This document shows positions 24,444-35,968 of a stretch of DNA of 64,000 nucleotides, piece after piece (positions within the stretch are counted from its first letter, which is position 1; the number at the start of each line of letters is the position of its first letter). The notes beneath the pieces are model-generated. The model saw only the letters and a list, made by a program, of their open reading frames with translations. It did no database searches and was not told the origin of the DNA. The stretch is taken from the NCBI RefSeq assembly GCF_031755915.1, contig NC_083381.1:5220501-5284500 (forward strand), read 5' to 3'. This DNA is from Ziziphus jujuba (lineage: Eukaryota > Streptophyta > Magnoliopsida > Rosales > Rhamnaceae). Both the position numbers and the translations under genes were made by a program.

Positions 24444-25085
24444 TCCTCTCCTTCCCTCTCTTTCCATTGACTAGTTGTTTTGGCCACATCTCGGCCACTA
24501 GGCGATGACATGACCGTCTGGGTGACATCAGCAATCAAATCTCTGACCATTTGGCTGGCAAACGTGCTTGGATCATTGCCAGCGGCCGTCGATTTCCCGT
24601 TCACTGGTTTTCCGATGGCTGTCGGCCAGCTTGGTCTCTCCCCGTACTTTTCCCCTAACTTCAAAAATGGCTTCCATTCGTCCAAATACCAAACTATTTG
24701 TGAGATACATTGGAGGAGATTTTGGTCAAAACTTTTCAGTCATTTTCCAGTCAACATCGATGGTGTTGAGCCCAATGGAGGTTAGTAGCATATTCCTCAT
24801 TTCTTTAGCTTTCTATTGGGTACCTTATTTGTGAATTATGGTGATAATTTGAAAAGTTGCTATTTTTGAATAAATTTTGTATTTAATGTGATAATTGTGT
24901 TAAATTGTGTATGTACATGTTCATGTAGAGAAATGTGTATGTATGTTTGTAAATGTATATTGTTGTATAAATCTATATATGTAAGTATATGTAGGCATTC
25001 CTTTGGCATGTGTGTAGATTTATACATACATATATATATATATATATGTTAAGTACATGAATATAAAATAATTGTATGTACATGA

Positions 25086-25086
<1 letters not shown>

Positions 25087-25122
<36 letters not shown>
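25087..25122. repeat. (TG)n microsatellite
   Basis: About 36 bp of TG repeat inside the 3' LTR; the matching place in the 5' LTR is a TA repeat. Confidence 0.9.
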
Positions 25123-25123
<1 letters not shown>

Positions 25124-25960
25124 TGTTATATATGCATATATATGTATATATATATATATAGTTGAGTGTATACGAATAAATATATAGATATATATATATA
25201 TATAGATATTTGTATAAATATGTATATAAGTATGTGTATACTGTTAAAAGATTGTGTTATGTATATAGATCAGAATATATACTTGTTACATAAATATGTG
25301 TATACATATATATATAGTGCTATTTAAAATTTTGAAAAATATTATGTATATTTTAAAAGTTTAGAAAATTGTTATTTGATTTTATTATACTATTTTATGC
25401 GATTTAAATATATTTGTTATATGGTTTTGAAAAAATTATTTATGATTATTTATTATTGGAATTATTGTTAAATTTTACTGTTATATTTATTTTGCATAAT
25501 AAAAGGTATTTTTGTGAAATTAAGTTATATGTACATTTTATTTGATTTAATATTTTTTTTGTATAAATAAATTTTAAGGATTTAAGAATAATAAAAAATT
25601 TTAGTGTATAAAATATATTTGTGTATCTTGATAATTGTTGAATTGAAATTATTTTGGTAAAAATTAATTTTATAAAATCGTTGGATTTAAGTGGTGGTTT
25701 AAAGTAAATATGAAATTTTATGAGTTTAACAAAAGTATATTGAATCCGATGGTATTTTATGAAATTTTGGTATTTATATTATTTTAAAATTTTATAGTTT
25801 TTAGATATATCATATAATATTAGCGTTCTGTACTATATTGTTGATTAGCATGCAAGTATGTATGGTCATCCTGTAGGAGCCATGGATTTGAAGGTTAAGG
25901 ATATTTGTAAAGTGAGTATCAGCCGCCTTCCTCCTTGATCGCATGATGGTTGGTTGAGCC

Positions 25961-28869
25961 ATACTCCTACTGTGATCATCAGTAGGTCTTCCCACATGAA
26001 ACAATATGTTTAAAACCGAAGGTAAAGAACCATAAATCACTAGAAAATACTTTTACATGATTCATCTCAACACCCAAAAACATATTATAACATATCCATA
26101 AGTGCATACTAAATACCAACAACCAGAGCAAAAATACATATATAAATTAATCCAACAATTTATTTGTACAATACATATATATATATATATATATATATTT
26201 CATAAAACATAAGCTTGTAGAAAAACATAATAAATCAATCACATAAGTACATATTTGCTATAATTTCAATTTAAAAAGTTCAGTAACTTACCTTGATCAG
26301 CAAGGTCCACAAAAAATTAATAACTTATGAATAATATCAATAGTCTCTTATCAGTATAAAACAGAACTATCATATACCATAAATATCTTACGTATAAATC
26401 CCATACTCAAGCTCTTAATTTCAAACTAAATGAATAAGAGTTGATACCATAAGATCATCATAGCCTAAGCCCCAAATTTTAAAATCATAAGCTTAGAATG
26501 AGATCAAATCACCAAAAATCGAATAAAAACCTATCAATTCCTAAATAGTCTCTAAACAAGATTTCAATTCCTTATTCAAACTACATCATCTAAGCCTGAA
26601 AAATTATGGGGGTTCTGTACACATGCATAAGTGACTGTGATTAAAACAATTTCATAAAGACCATTCAAAACTCATTCAAACGTTAATAAAAAAAATACTG
26701 AAACTACTAGATTTTCAGAAACCTTCATTTAATGTTCAATTTGTTGCTCTTTCATGCAATTTTGTATCCATTTGAAATTTTACAGATTAAAACTAGACAT
26801 TAATATACTCATAAAAAATTTTAAAAAACCAAACAAGGATCGAAAACATGGTCAAATTAAATTTAGTAACTAGTTGATAGAAACCGAAAATCAGCATTTT
26901 ACAGGGAATCATGTCTACACAAAAATTCATTAAAAATAAAATACACTTTTAAAAGTAGTAAAATTTTACAAAGTTTAAATATATATAGTAATAATTCTAT
27001 ATAAAAAATTATTAGGTCAAATAAAAATATAAAACAATTTTAAATTGAATTTTATTCTTTACTAAAAGGACCAGAAAATAAATTCAGACAGCTGGATATA
27101 GGTAACTCAAAAAATCAATATGGAAAAAATATAATGAATTTGAAGCTATATTTTTTTATACTAATATTATACATACAAAGAATAAATTATAAAAATTTTC
27201 AGATAAAAATAATTTCATTTAGATCTGTTATAAAGTTTTTACATACAAACCATATTGCAGAGGCAAAGAAAAACCAAACAGAGTGTATAAATTCAAATTT
27301 TCATAATAAATTGAAAACAGATTCAAATCGACCCAAATAAATTTATACTGCTTTATAAACATGTGTATTTTTATTCGTAAAAATTTTAGTTCCAAAAGAA
27401 ACTTTTACTATTTTAAATAAATTCAAACAGTCACCCTGTATAGATCACCTATAAATTTCATATTAGGGTTTCAACAAAATTCTTCAATTCAACCTCAACT
27501 ATTACTTCTAGAACTACAAAATATCTCAAATAATCTCATATAACATAAAAAATAAATAAATAAATAAAAAAGATCAGAAACTAAACTTGAGCAACTTCAA
27601 AGATTCAGGATCTTCCTTTCTATGCTCCAAAACTTGATTAGAAATTGAACTCCAAAGATACTGGATCCCTAACAATCTTAAATGGATACCAAAACCCTAA
27701 ATTAAGATCGGAAGCCCTTAATATTAACCCTAATAGCTTTTTAGGGCTAGAATAAAAAGAAGAAGAAGACTTACCTGATACCCTAGTGGTGCAAAGTTAA
27801 AAACAACGTAAAAATAAAATAAATGTATCTTTCCTTTTTTTTTTATAAAACCAAAAATAGATTAAATACCTTTTTTTTCTTCAATTTCCTAATAAAATTA
27901 AAATATACTTATAACCACATCTATTAGGATAAAAGCTTTATTTTTTTCGTTAAAAAAAAATAGTTATAAAACCTTTTTAAAAAAATACATATATACACAT
28001 ATATCCACCGTGTATTACAAGCCAAGGATAGAATTTTTATGTTATATGTCTATTTGATGTTTTATAAGATTTATATGGTTCGAGATAAGTTTCTAGGATT
28101 AGATTGAATTTTAGATGATGGAGCACTGATATGAAATTTTTGTGGGCATTTGTATAATATGAATGTTTGAATTTGTTTTAAATACCTAAAAATTTTATTT
28201 GACTCCGAATTCTTTTATGAATGATACTAGACATCTTTATGAATTTGTAGAAATTTATTTACTTAATTTTGGTCTGTTTCCAATTTATTTTGCAATTTTA
28301 AAATTTGTGTTTCCTATTTGATTTTATATGTGACAGCGACAGCAGAATGATTGGTTTGTAAAATTCAAAGTAGATTCAAACGAGGTTATTTTGGCTTGGA
28401 ATTTTATATGTAGTATCCTCTCTATTTTATTAGAGATGATTTTCTAAATGATGTATGTTTGCTGTAAGTTTTTATTTCCTAATCAAATTAGTTAAGAGTC
28501 GAAATTCGAATTAAATTACTTTTTGGTCTTGAATAAACCTAATAATTTTTATATAGTATGTCTATTGAAATAGGTGGTCATTTTTCATCACTTTGTGTGA
28601 GGGGTGAGCGTTTTTGTGTTTTCCCCTATTAATTTAAGGTGGGTCTCAATTCAATTAAATTATTAAGGCCATTCATTTTGCCTACAACTCAAAAGGTTCT
28701 TTAATTAAATAAAAGCTTTAAATCTTTTAAAAGCTCAATTAAATTAATAACCCAAACAAATATTAGGTTATGAATTTTAAATTAATAATGCATTTAGTTC
28801 AATGGACTAAAATTTAAAGTCCAATTAAACTTTATGATTGTTAATTTATTAATTGGGTATAAATGGATT
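25961..28869. other. AT-rich DNA, possibly old LTR sequence
   Basis: No gene found. The minus strand has an exon-like purine/pyrimidine mix with AGGGTATCAGGTAAGTC (~27770), resembling the leader-plus-donor layout in the nearby LTRs. A diverged inverted similarity seems to exist between ~28230-28320 (plus) and ~27270-27350 (minus), both with a form of ATAAATTTATTT...TCTGTTT. These suggest decayed LTRs, without proof. The stretch continues after the solo LTR at 31807. Confidence 0.35.
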
Positions 28870-31806
28870 GTTTTTGTCAGGACCCGTCCAGAATTCCTCC
28901 CCAGAACCCTAGACAAGCCCTGATCCCAGGAAAATACCACCGAACCTTCCAACGGAAAATCTGGCAACACCTCCCCTAAGGGTAGCACTTACCAAAAATT
29001 ACCTGCACTGAAAACACACTTCTATATTCACCGTCTTATTCCTCCCGCAAAACTACAAGTTGTTCCACAATTTACAGCACTTCACAACTATAACAGCAGC
29101 CCAGTGCATAAATAAAACATAAGTGTCCAAATAGTATACAGAGTTTTATGAAGTGCTAATCAACAGAAATACAACAAAGATGAAAGAAATAATACAACTG
29201 AAAGGAATGAGTACGAGAGTACTTCTCGAAACACGATAGCAGCGGAGAATTGGTTCGCTCCGGAAGAACGTCTACCACCCCTTGCACCTAAGGGAACGGA
29301 ACTTAAAAACGTGAGATGCTAATCATCTCAATGAGTGACCCTAACTACTGAACACTTTTAATGATAATAATAATAATAATAATAAATAAGGGAATTGAAT
29401 TAATACCAACAATTAATAAATAAATAATAATAACAGTTGGAAATAATAATTTTCCCTCAAAACTCTCACCAATCACTCCGTTGGAAATGTTCCCTTTTTA
29501 AAACAATTTCACAAAACCCGATATTCGTACTTCCCGAAAACCAAGGGATCAAACCATTTGATAAACAATAAATAAATAATTACCCCAATATATATAATTA
29601 AAATGTAGTAAATTATAATAAATAAATTTTTTGAACACCTTTGGGGTTTGAAACTTTATCTGAAAGAAATTACACTTGACGCACCACACCATATACCGGT
29701 GATGCCCTCTGATACCCAACGTCCTGAGCACTGACTGGCGGGGATATTAAAGAGAGAAACTTGCAAAACGGCACTTCGGCGTCCTGACAGTACCGCTGCT
29801 AAAACCATCATCCCGGCCAAGGAGGGGGGCGGCTGTGGCCAATAACAAACTTGCCTGCCCACAGTCCAATGGCAACTCACGGGAGAAATAATAATACTTG
29901 CGCGCTGAACCACATATACATATACCAGAACACCAATACTGTATGAATGCGTCTAAAATAATTATTAAACCAACTGTACCGTTTTCCAAAATTATCGTGG
30001 GAAATATATCAAAATTTCACACTTACCATCCCACATATTTTTGTTTAACAAACCAGTACAAAAACATCGATAACAAATAAAACCATAATTTTCTCGTAAT
30101 ACGAGGTTCAACAATTAAAACACCGCGGACATAATTTATAAAATTAAACCACCAATTTAACAAATATTTTCATAAAATATTTAAACCAATTATGCCCAAA
30201 ATAATACTTAAAACCACGTACGACTATTACCGAAATATACTTTGCTCATGCATAATAAATAAATTAAATCACAATAAAACCATAATTAAATTGTACCACA
30301 TGAGCATAATTTAAATACCAATTAAACATAATTAATTGCCCAAAATATTTTTAAAGGTGGGTCACTCACCTTAAGCGCGTAAATCAGCTAAGATCCTCCG
30401 CAGGATCAACTCCACTACTCGCGCGTGCACCTAAAACATCCACAGTACACCAACCGAATATATTAATATTTTAATCGGGTAATTCCCAAATGGGTACCCG
30501 GGGAGCGAACACAACGACAACTAAAAGTTACGAGTTATATACCGAATCGAAGCTTGAGTGATGAGGATCACGGATTCGGTCTTACTTTCCGGTGATCGGA
30601 CCCGAGGTGGCCGGAATCTCATCGGAAAACTTTCGGGTTTCGACTCCTCAATTCTCCCAAACCGTCGCGAATTGGCGGAAAAGGATGCCGGATTCGGGTT
30701 CAGGAGGTCAAACACAGTGGACAAGGACCAGCGGTACGACTGGGTACTCGCTGGAACAGTAACTTCCAGCGAGCCGCCTCGGTCACCGGCAACCGTCGTC
30801 GGCGGCGGCACGTGCGGTGGCCGTTGGCTAAGATTTTTGGCAGTTTTGTATATCGAGGGGAGAGGAATCCAACAGGACCTGCAGTGAGGCAAACGGAGGC
30901 CGGACGGCGGAGAAATCGGGGTTTGAAGATTTTCGACCCCTCGCCGGAAAACGCTCCGATCCCGGTGCGTCGGAGGTCCGGTGGCCGTGAAATTTGGTGG
31001 GTAGGCCGGACTTGAGGAGGTGGTGAGGGGTGGCTGGTGCGTGTGGCCTGAAAATGGCCGAAAACAGGGCAAACGGCAGTGGCCGGCTGTGGAGGGAAAA
31101 ATCACCGCCGATCTTCGCCGCCTCGATCCGGGCGCGTCCGGCGACCAACGGCTGTGAAATTTTTTGGGGTTTGGCCGGAAATGGGGAGAGGCTTCTGTCT
31201 GGCCGGCTCGTGTAACATGAATCGGCCGGAAAATATGAAGATTCCGGCGGCCGGTCGGTTTCTCTCTCTCTCTCTCTCTCCTCTCTCTCTTTCTCTCTCT
31301 TCCCCGAGATTTTTGTCAAATAAAAGCCACCGTGGTGACACTGTTCATTCCACGTGGACCAATCAGGTGATGACACATGGCGTTACTGTGCACTTAAGCC
31401 AGATATAATAAAATATTACGGTATCCGGCGAACTTCAAACGTCCATAACTTTTTAACCAAATGTCCGATTTAAGTGTGTCGCTAGTTTATGAACTCATAC
31501 CGACGAGTACTTTATAACCATACAAGAGTCAAAACAAAATTACACCACAAGAAAAAGTCAACTCCCGGCACCTTTTGGACTGTTTGCACCTCAACTTGTT
31601 TTGCCCATAACTTTCAAACTGTAGCTCCGTTTTCGACGTGCTACTAGTTTACGAATTCGGGGCATCATGCACTTCGCCACGGTACCTTGGTCCACTAGAA
31701 ATTCCAACCGAAACAAAAAGTCAACTTTTGACCCGCTCGGTCAACGGTCAACCTTGGTTAACGTGCATGGATTCCGGTGTGATTTGGGACGAGGTGTTAC
31801 AGTTTT
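28870..31806 (-). mobile_element. Solo LTR, 2.9 kb, Tekay/Del-like, perfect 5-bp target duplication
   Basis: The LTR spans 28875-31801 with TGTCAGGACCC at the left and GAGGTGTTACA at the right, i.e. TG...CA on both strands. GTTTT flanks it at 28870-28874 and 31802-31806. On the minus strand it starts TGTAACACC, in the same sense as the nested LTR at 16020. Both carry the block ACCCAACGTCCTGAGCACTG (here ~29717) and the promoter-distal end. A GC-rich leader-like part (30360-31350) explains several long spurious open frames. Confidence 0.93.
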
Positions 31807-32690
31807 AAACAAATTAAATTGTCTATTAAAATTAAATAGATTATTTTATTTTAAATATTGATTGGCTTTACCCTTCAAAATAATGGGTAGCTAATTAAAT
31901 TAAATTCGGCATTAAATCAAATTAAATGCCAAATTACTTAAATATTCGAATAATTTTGGAAGATTATTAACTGCCAAATAGTTTAGCAATCCAATAAAAT
32001 TAAAAAGATTTTTGAATATTTAAACAATTCAAAAGGGCTTTCAAAATTAATAATCATATCAAATAAACGGCTATTAAAGGAGTACTTCTAAAATAAAATT
32101 CAATTAATAAAAGAAAATTCAAATGACAACCAAAAATTTATTGTTTGGTGTAAAATTCAACCAAATCAAAGGTTATCAAATAATAAGTTCAGCAAATTAA
32201 AATTATTTGGCTTTCTATAAAAAGTAAGGGTGGTCAAATAAATACTATGAAATGTTAGTTTATGATTGAGACTTCGAAGATGCCAACTTAGCTTGTCTCT
32301 TTATTTTTGTGATACATAAGTCTTTTAGCATAAAATTTCATAAAATTATTTTTTCAAAGTTTTCTCAAATCTAATAACCGAGACAACTATTATAGGTTAT
32401 TGGAAGATTTTTAATGAACTAAGATCGATTTGATTCCTTAAAAGATATATAGGCAGCTTAGTTAAATACTAGATGCAGTTCACATTCCAAATTTCTAAAT
32501 CTCAAACTTTCCAAATCCAAATTTCAAAATTCTCAAATTACATTCTAATTCCTAAAATTTTCAAATAAATAACAAATTTTCTTAAGAACTTCAGGTTGCT
32601 TGGTCCTTTTAAAAATGGTATATAAGAAGTTCAATATATATATATATATATTTTTTATTGAGTATAGTTGCAAAAAATATTTTTTCAAAA
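31807..32690. other. AT-rich intergenic DNA
   Basis: Continuation of the sequence left of 28870. No gene, RNA or terminal repeat seen; a short TA repeat lies at 32635-32651. Confidence 0.45.
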
Positions 32691-32825
32691 TTGTTATTTT
32701 TTTGATAAAGTGGGTTTGTTCTAGTAGTAGAACACCTTTATTTCACGAATTCGAGTCATATGGAAGGTAAAGGAAATGGATAGTTTGTATTTAGTTAAAT
32801 TATTAAAAAAAAATCGTTATTTTCT
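32691..32825 (+). mobile_element. SINE with 12-bp imperfect target duplication
   Basis: TTGTTATTTTTT (32691-32702) and TCGTTATTTTCT (32814-32825) flank ~111 bp. These contain a tRNA-type B box (ATTCGAGTCAT near 32750), a GTGGGTTTGTT-like head and an A-rich tail (ATTAAAAAAAAA). The organisation is the same as the SINE at 3648, but the body differs. Confidence 0.65.
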
Positions 32826-33345
32826 TAAATACAACTAGAATCAAATGATATTTCCTTACATGAAGAGGCTGTAATTAACGATTATACAGCCTTGAATAGG
32901 TCAAAGTACAATTTTAATAAACTTTTGTACAATAATAAATTATAGATAAATTATGGATCTTATATTTTCAAGAGGTCAAACATTGATATATGGATCTTAT
33001 ATTTTTTACAATCGATAATATAATTTATAAATTATTGTATTTTATATAATATATTATTGTATATAATATAGATTTTATCTCGAAAGAAAGCCAAAAAAAT
33101 ATTTTAAAATTTAATTTTGAAATTGATTTTTATATTTTCGATGGGTAAACTGTGTTCCCCTACCAAGGAATCCCTCCTTTAGAATAAATTGGAAATGGGG
33201 ATTACAAAAGGAGTGGGGTTCTTTAACATCAATGCTAGTATTTTCTATCTCTTTTTTTTTTTTTTTGGGTAAATTGGTATTTTCTAACTGTTACTCAGAA
33301 ACTTATCAAATGATTTTACCTTTTATTCTGTTGGTTTTACATATA
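32826..33345. other. AT-rich intergenic DNA
   Basis: Very AT-rich with alternating TA stretches (33010-33075) and a T-run at 33250. No gene seen. Confidence 0.45.
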
Positions 33346-33508
33346 CGGTCCGTCTATGGTGCGGACAGTCCTCATGCGGTCCACAATATTGGTGACGATT
33401 TTTCATAGTATTGGTGACGAATTTCTAAGAAACCGTTGTTAATACTATGAAAAACCATCACTAATACTACTGTCCTCATGCGGACCGTCTTCACTATAAA
33501 ATTTCCAT
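33346..33508 (-). mobile_element. Foldback MITE, copy 2, upstream of PIGO
   Basis: About 163 bp, the same family as 20986-21147 but inverted. Its left end CGGTCCGTCTATGGTGCGGAC matches the right end of copy 1, and its right end (ACCGTCTTCACTATAAAATT) matches the left end of copy 1. The arms pair with each other (TCATAGTATTGGTGACG / AATACTATGAAAAACC). It ends ~305 bp before the PIGO start codon. Confidence 0.85.
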
Positions 33509-33812
33509 TTACATATATATATATATATATATTTTTTTTTTTTTGTGTTTTTCAATTTCTGGTACTATTTATGGGTTATCAAAACAAAGACATCCCTTTG
33601 ATCTAGGCAATCCTGCCGATCCGTATAGGCATACGCCATAGACAATACTGCATCCATATTTGTTTGGGCCAGCCCAGGCCCATTAATTGTTGACTTACTC
33701 GGTTCTTTCTTATTTGACTGGGTAGTACAAGGGAACAGTGGGAAAGAGAGAGGAAGAGAAAGCAATTTCAAAATCCCCTGTTCGGCTGAAACTGTAAGGA
33801 AAAAAATTGAAA
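33509..33812 (+). promoter_or_regulatory. PIGO: PIGO 5' flank with site-II-like GGCCCA motifs
   Basis: TTTGGGCCAGCCCAGGCCCATTAA (33663-33686, quoted in part: GGGCC, AGCCCA, GGCCCATTAA) holds clustered TGGGCC/GGCCCA motifs. These are known as site II (TCP-type) elements of plant housekeeping promoters. The region from ~33720 to 33812 is purine-rich and without upstream ATG, fitting a 5' leader. The promoter role is inferred. Confidence 0.5.
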
Positions 33813-35923
33813 ATGGCGAAATGGGCATGGTGGAGTGGGAAAAGGGTTTATTGGGTTATAATGGTGCTTCATTTGGTGGCCATTCTCATATTCACCAGAG
33901 GTTTTCTTCTCACTAGGACCGAGCTTCCTTTTCACAGCCATTGCTCTGATGTTTCTCATTCCCCTTGCTTCTTCAATTCTTCTTCCCATCGCCACCATTG
34001 TTGGACCGAACCTGCTGTTGGCCGCCTCCTTATCATCGTTCTTGATGCTCTTAGGTAATTCTTACTTTTTCTGGCAAGCTAATTTTTACAACCACTTGTA
34101 ATTTGACTCTTTTTTATCTCTTTCTCAGGTTTGATTTTGTTGCTCCAAGTAACATCTTTCAAGGTTACCATTCATTATTCAGTTTCTGGTATATTATTGA
34201 ATATGTAGATATATGGATTATTAAGGCAATCATACAAACTTGAGTAAATTTGTATATGTGACAGAAGAACCAAAACCCTGGATGGACAAATTGCAAGTTC
34301 TACAAAAACTGGCATCTCAGCGACCATCTTCGGCTAGGATTTTTAAAGCCATTGCAGATCCACCTACCACAAGTTTGCAGCGTTTGAAGGTCAAATTTAA
34401 TAGTTTATTCATATTTGAAATCCGATTTTGATCACTTTGTTTTAAAAAAAGCTTCTTCTGCCTCCATATATATTGCTTTCAGGGGTTGACAACTGGTGGG
34501 TTGCCAACTTTTATTGACGTTGGGAATAGCTTTGGTGCTCCTGCAATTGTTGAAGATAACTTTATACGTCAGGTTGGTTTGTTTGGTTTTTTCTTTTTTT
34601 TTTTTTTTTTGTTTTAATTATTTTTTTAGCTGTAGTTTGCCAATATTTGTTATTTCAATGATCGGATTCTTTAGCTTCTTATTGTTAATTAAAATATAAT
34701 ATGTGGCCCACTTTACAGTTGGTTCAAAATGGAAAGCGAGTTTCGATGATGGGGGATGATACGTGGATGCAATTGTTTCCTAATCATTTTAACATATCCT
34801 ATGCTTACCCGTCTTTTAATGTTAAAGATCTTCACACGGTATGTCTTATTAATAGTTTTCATGTACTGTCAACTGTTAGTAATCATTAATTATCTTCTCG
34901 GCCTGGAATTTTAACCACATTTCTCCTCCAGGTAGACAATGGGTGCATTAAGCATCTTCTTCCTTCCTTGTATCAAGAAGATTGGGATGTTCTTATTGCA
35001 CATTTTCTTGGTGTGGTACGATTTCTTGCTTGATTTTTTCTGGTTGGAAACAAATTTTGATTTCTTGACTTAAAAGATTCAGAAGCTGGTATAACCCCAT
35101 TGAATACTTTTTTGAAGCAAATTTAGATTTGAGCGGTAATGTTAGGCTATGCTTTATATGTGATTTCTTGTATATTTGCATACACATGTGAGGTATTTTT
35201 GCTAGTATGTAGTAACTAATTTAATTTATTGACTATGTGAAGTTATTGCATTTGTGTTTGTAATGATTTAGATGGACTTTGGTGAAAACCATAACCAAAG
35301 CATAAGATCATTCTTATAAATACATGATAAACACATAAATATATAAACATGCTGTATATATGGGTTTTCTTTGGGCTATTCTGTGCATCTATGGTCAGAT
35401 GGTTTTAGCCCTGTGGTTGCTTCTTCATTTTAAAATATGTTATATGATTTTCCAAACTGATTAGAGGATGCTAACTGTTAACTTTTTATAATATGCTTAT
35501 TGGCACATCAAAAATCACACCAATTTCTTGATCTATTTCCATCATACAATATGTAGTGCAATCTTTTAACTGAAGACGAGTGTCATGTTTCTGAGCATTC
35601 CGCAAGAAGTAAATTGATTATGCCTTGATATATATCAGGTAGGCTGTATCGTAAGATTAATTTTCTTTTTCTATATTGGCTCAGGATCATGCTGGGCACA
35701 TCTTTGGGGTTGATTCAAATCAAATGCTAGAAAAGTTGGAGCAGTACAATGTCATCCTACAGGTCGGTTCCTTGAACTTTTACCCATAAAAAACTGCACT
35801 TTTTATCCTTGATTTTACAATTTTGCTCTTTGGATTCTTCTTGTTTGTTTCTGGTTGGATTGTTTGGCTTTGGTTCTCTGTGATTAGATTATCCAACAGC
35901 CTTTATTTTTATCTTTATATATT

Positions 35924-35968
<45 letters not shown>

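Larger units (their letters stand above)
15561..25960 (+). mobile_element. Tekay/Del-like LTR retrotransposon with ~4.1-kb LTRs and almost no internal region
   Basis: The 5' LTR starts TGTAACACCCC at 15561 and ends near 23468. Net of the nested solo LTR and its target duplication it is ~4.1 kb. A tRNA-Met-like primer site (GGGTATCAAAGC, 23472-23483) follows. Only ~206 bp of non-coding internal DNA separates it from the polypurine tract (TAAGGGGGGCAGG, 23661-23673) and the 3' LTR at 23675. The 3' LTR is recognisable to ~25960 and lacks the last ~1.6 kb. The sequence GAGGATGAAATTTTTATAAGGGGGG before the 3' LTR is typical of Tekay/Del chromoviruses. All coding sequence is missing, so the element is non-autonomous or internally deleted. 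Confidence 0.82.
23675..25960 (+). repeat. 3' LTR, truncated
   Basis: Starts CGTAACACCCCGAGTTGAG (TG mutated to CG) and stays alignable with the 5' LTR until about GATGGTTGGTTGAG (25946-25959). After that the sequences differ, so no terminal CA or target duplication remains. Confidence 0.78.

Noticed and set aside
30521..31376. Long overlapping open frames on both strands (up to 194 codons)
   Set aside because: They lie in the GC-rich leader part of a solo LTR, in several frames and both strands, with no domain or conserved motif; open frames are expected by base composition.
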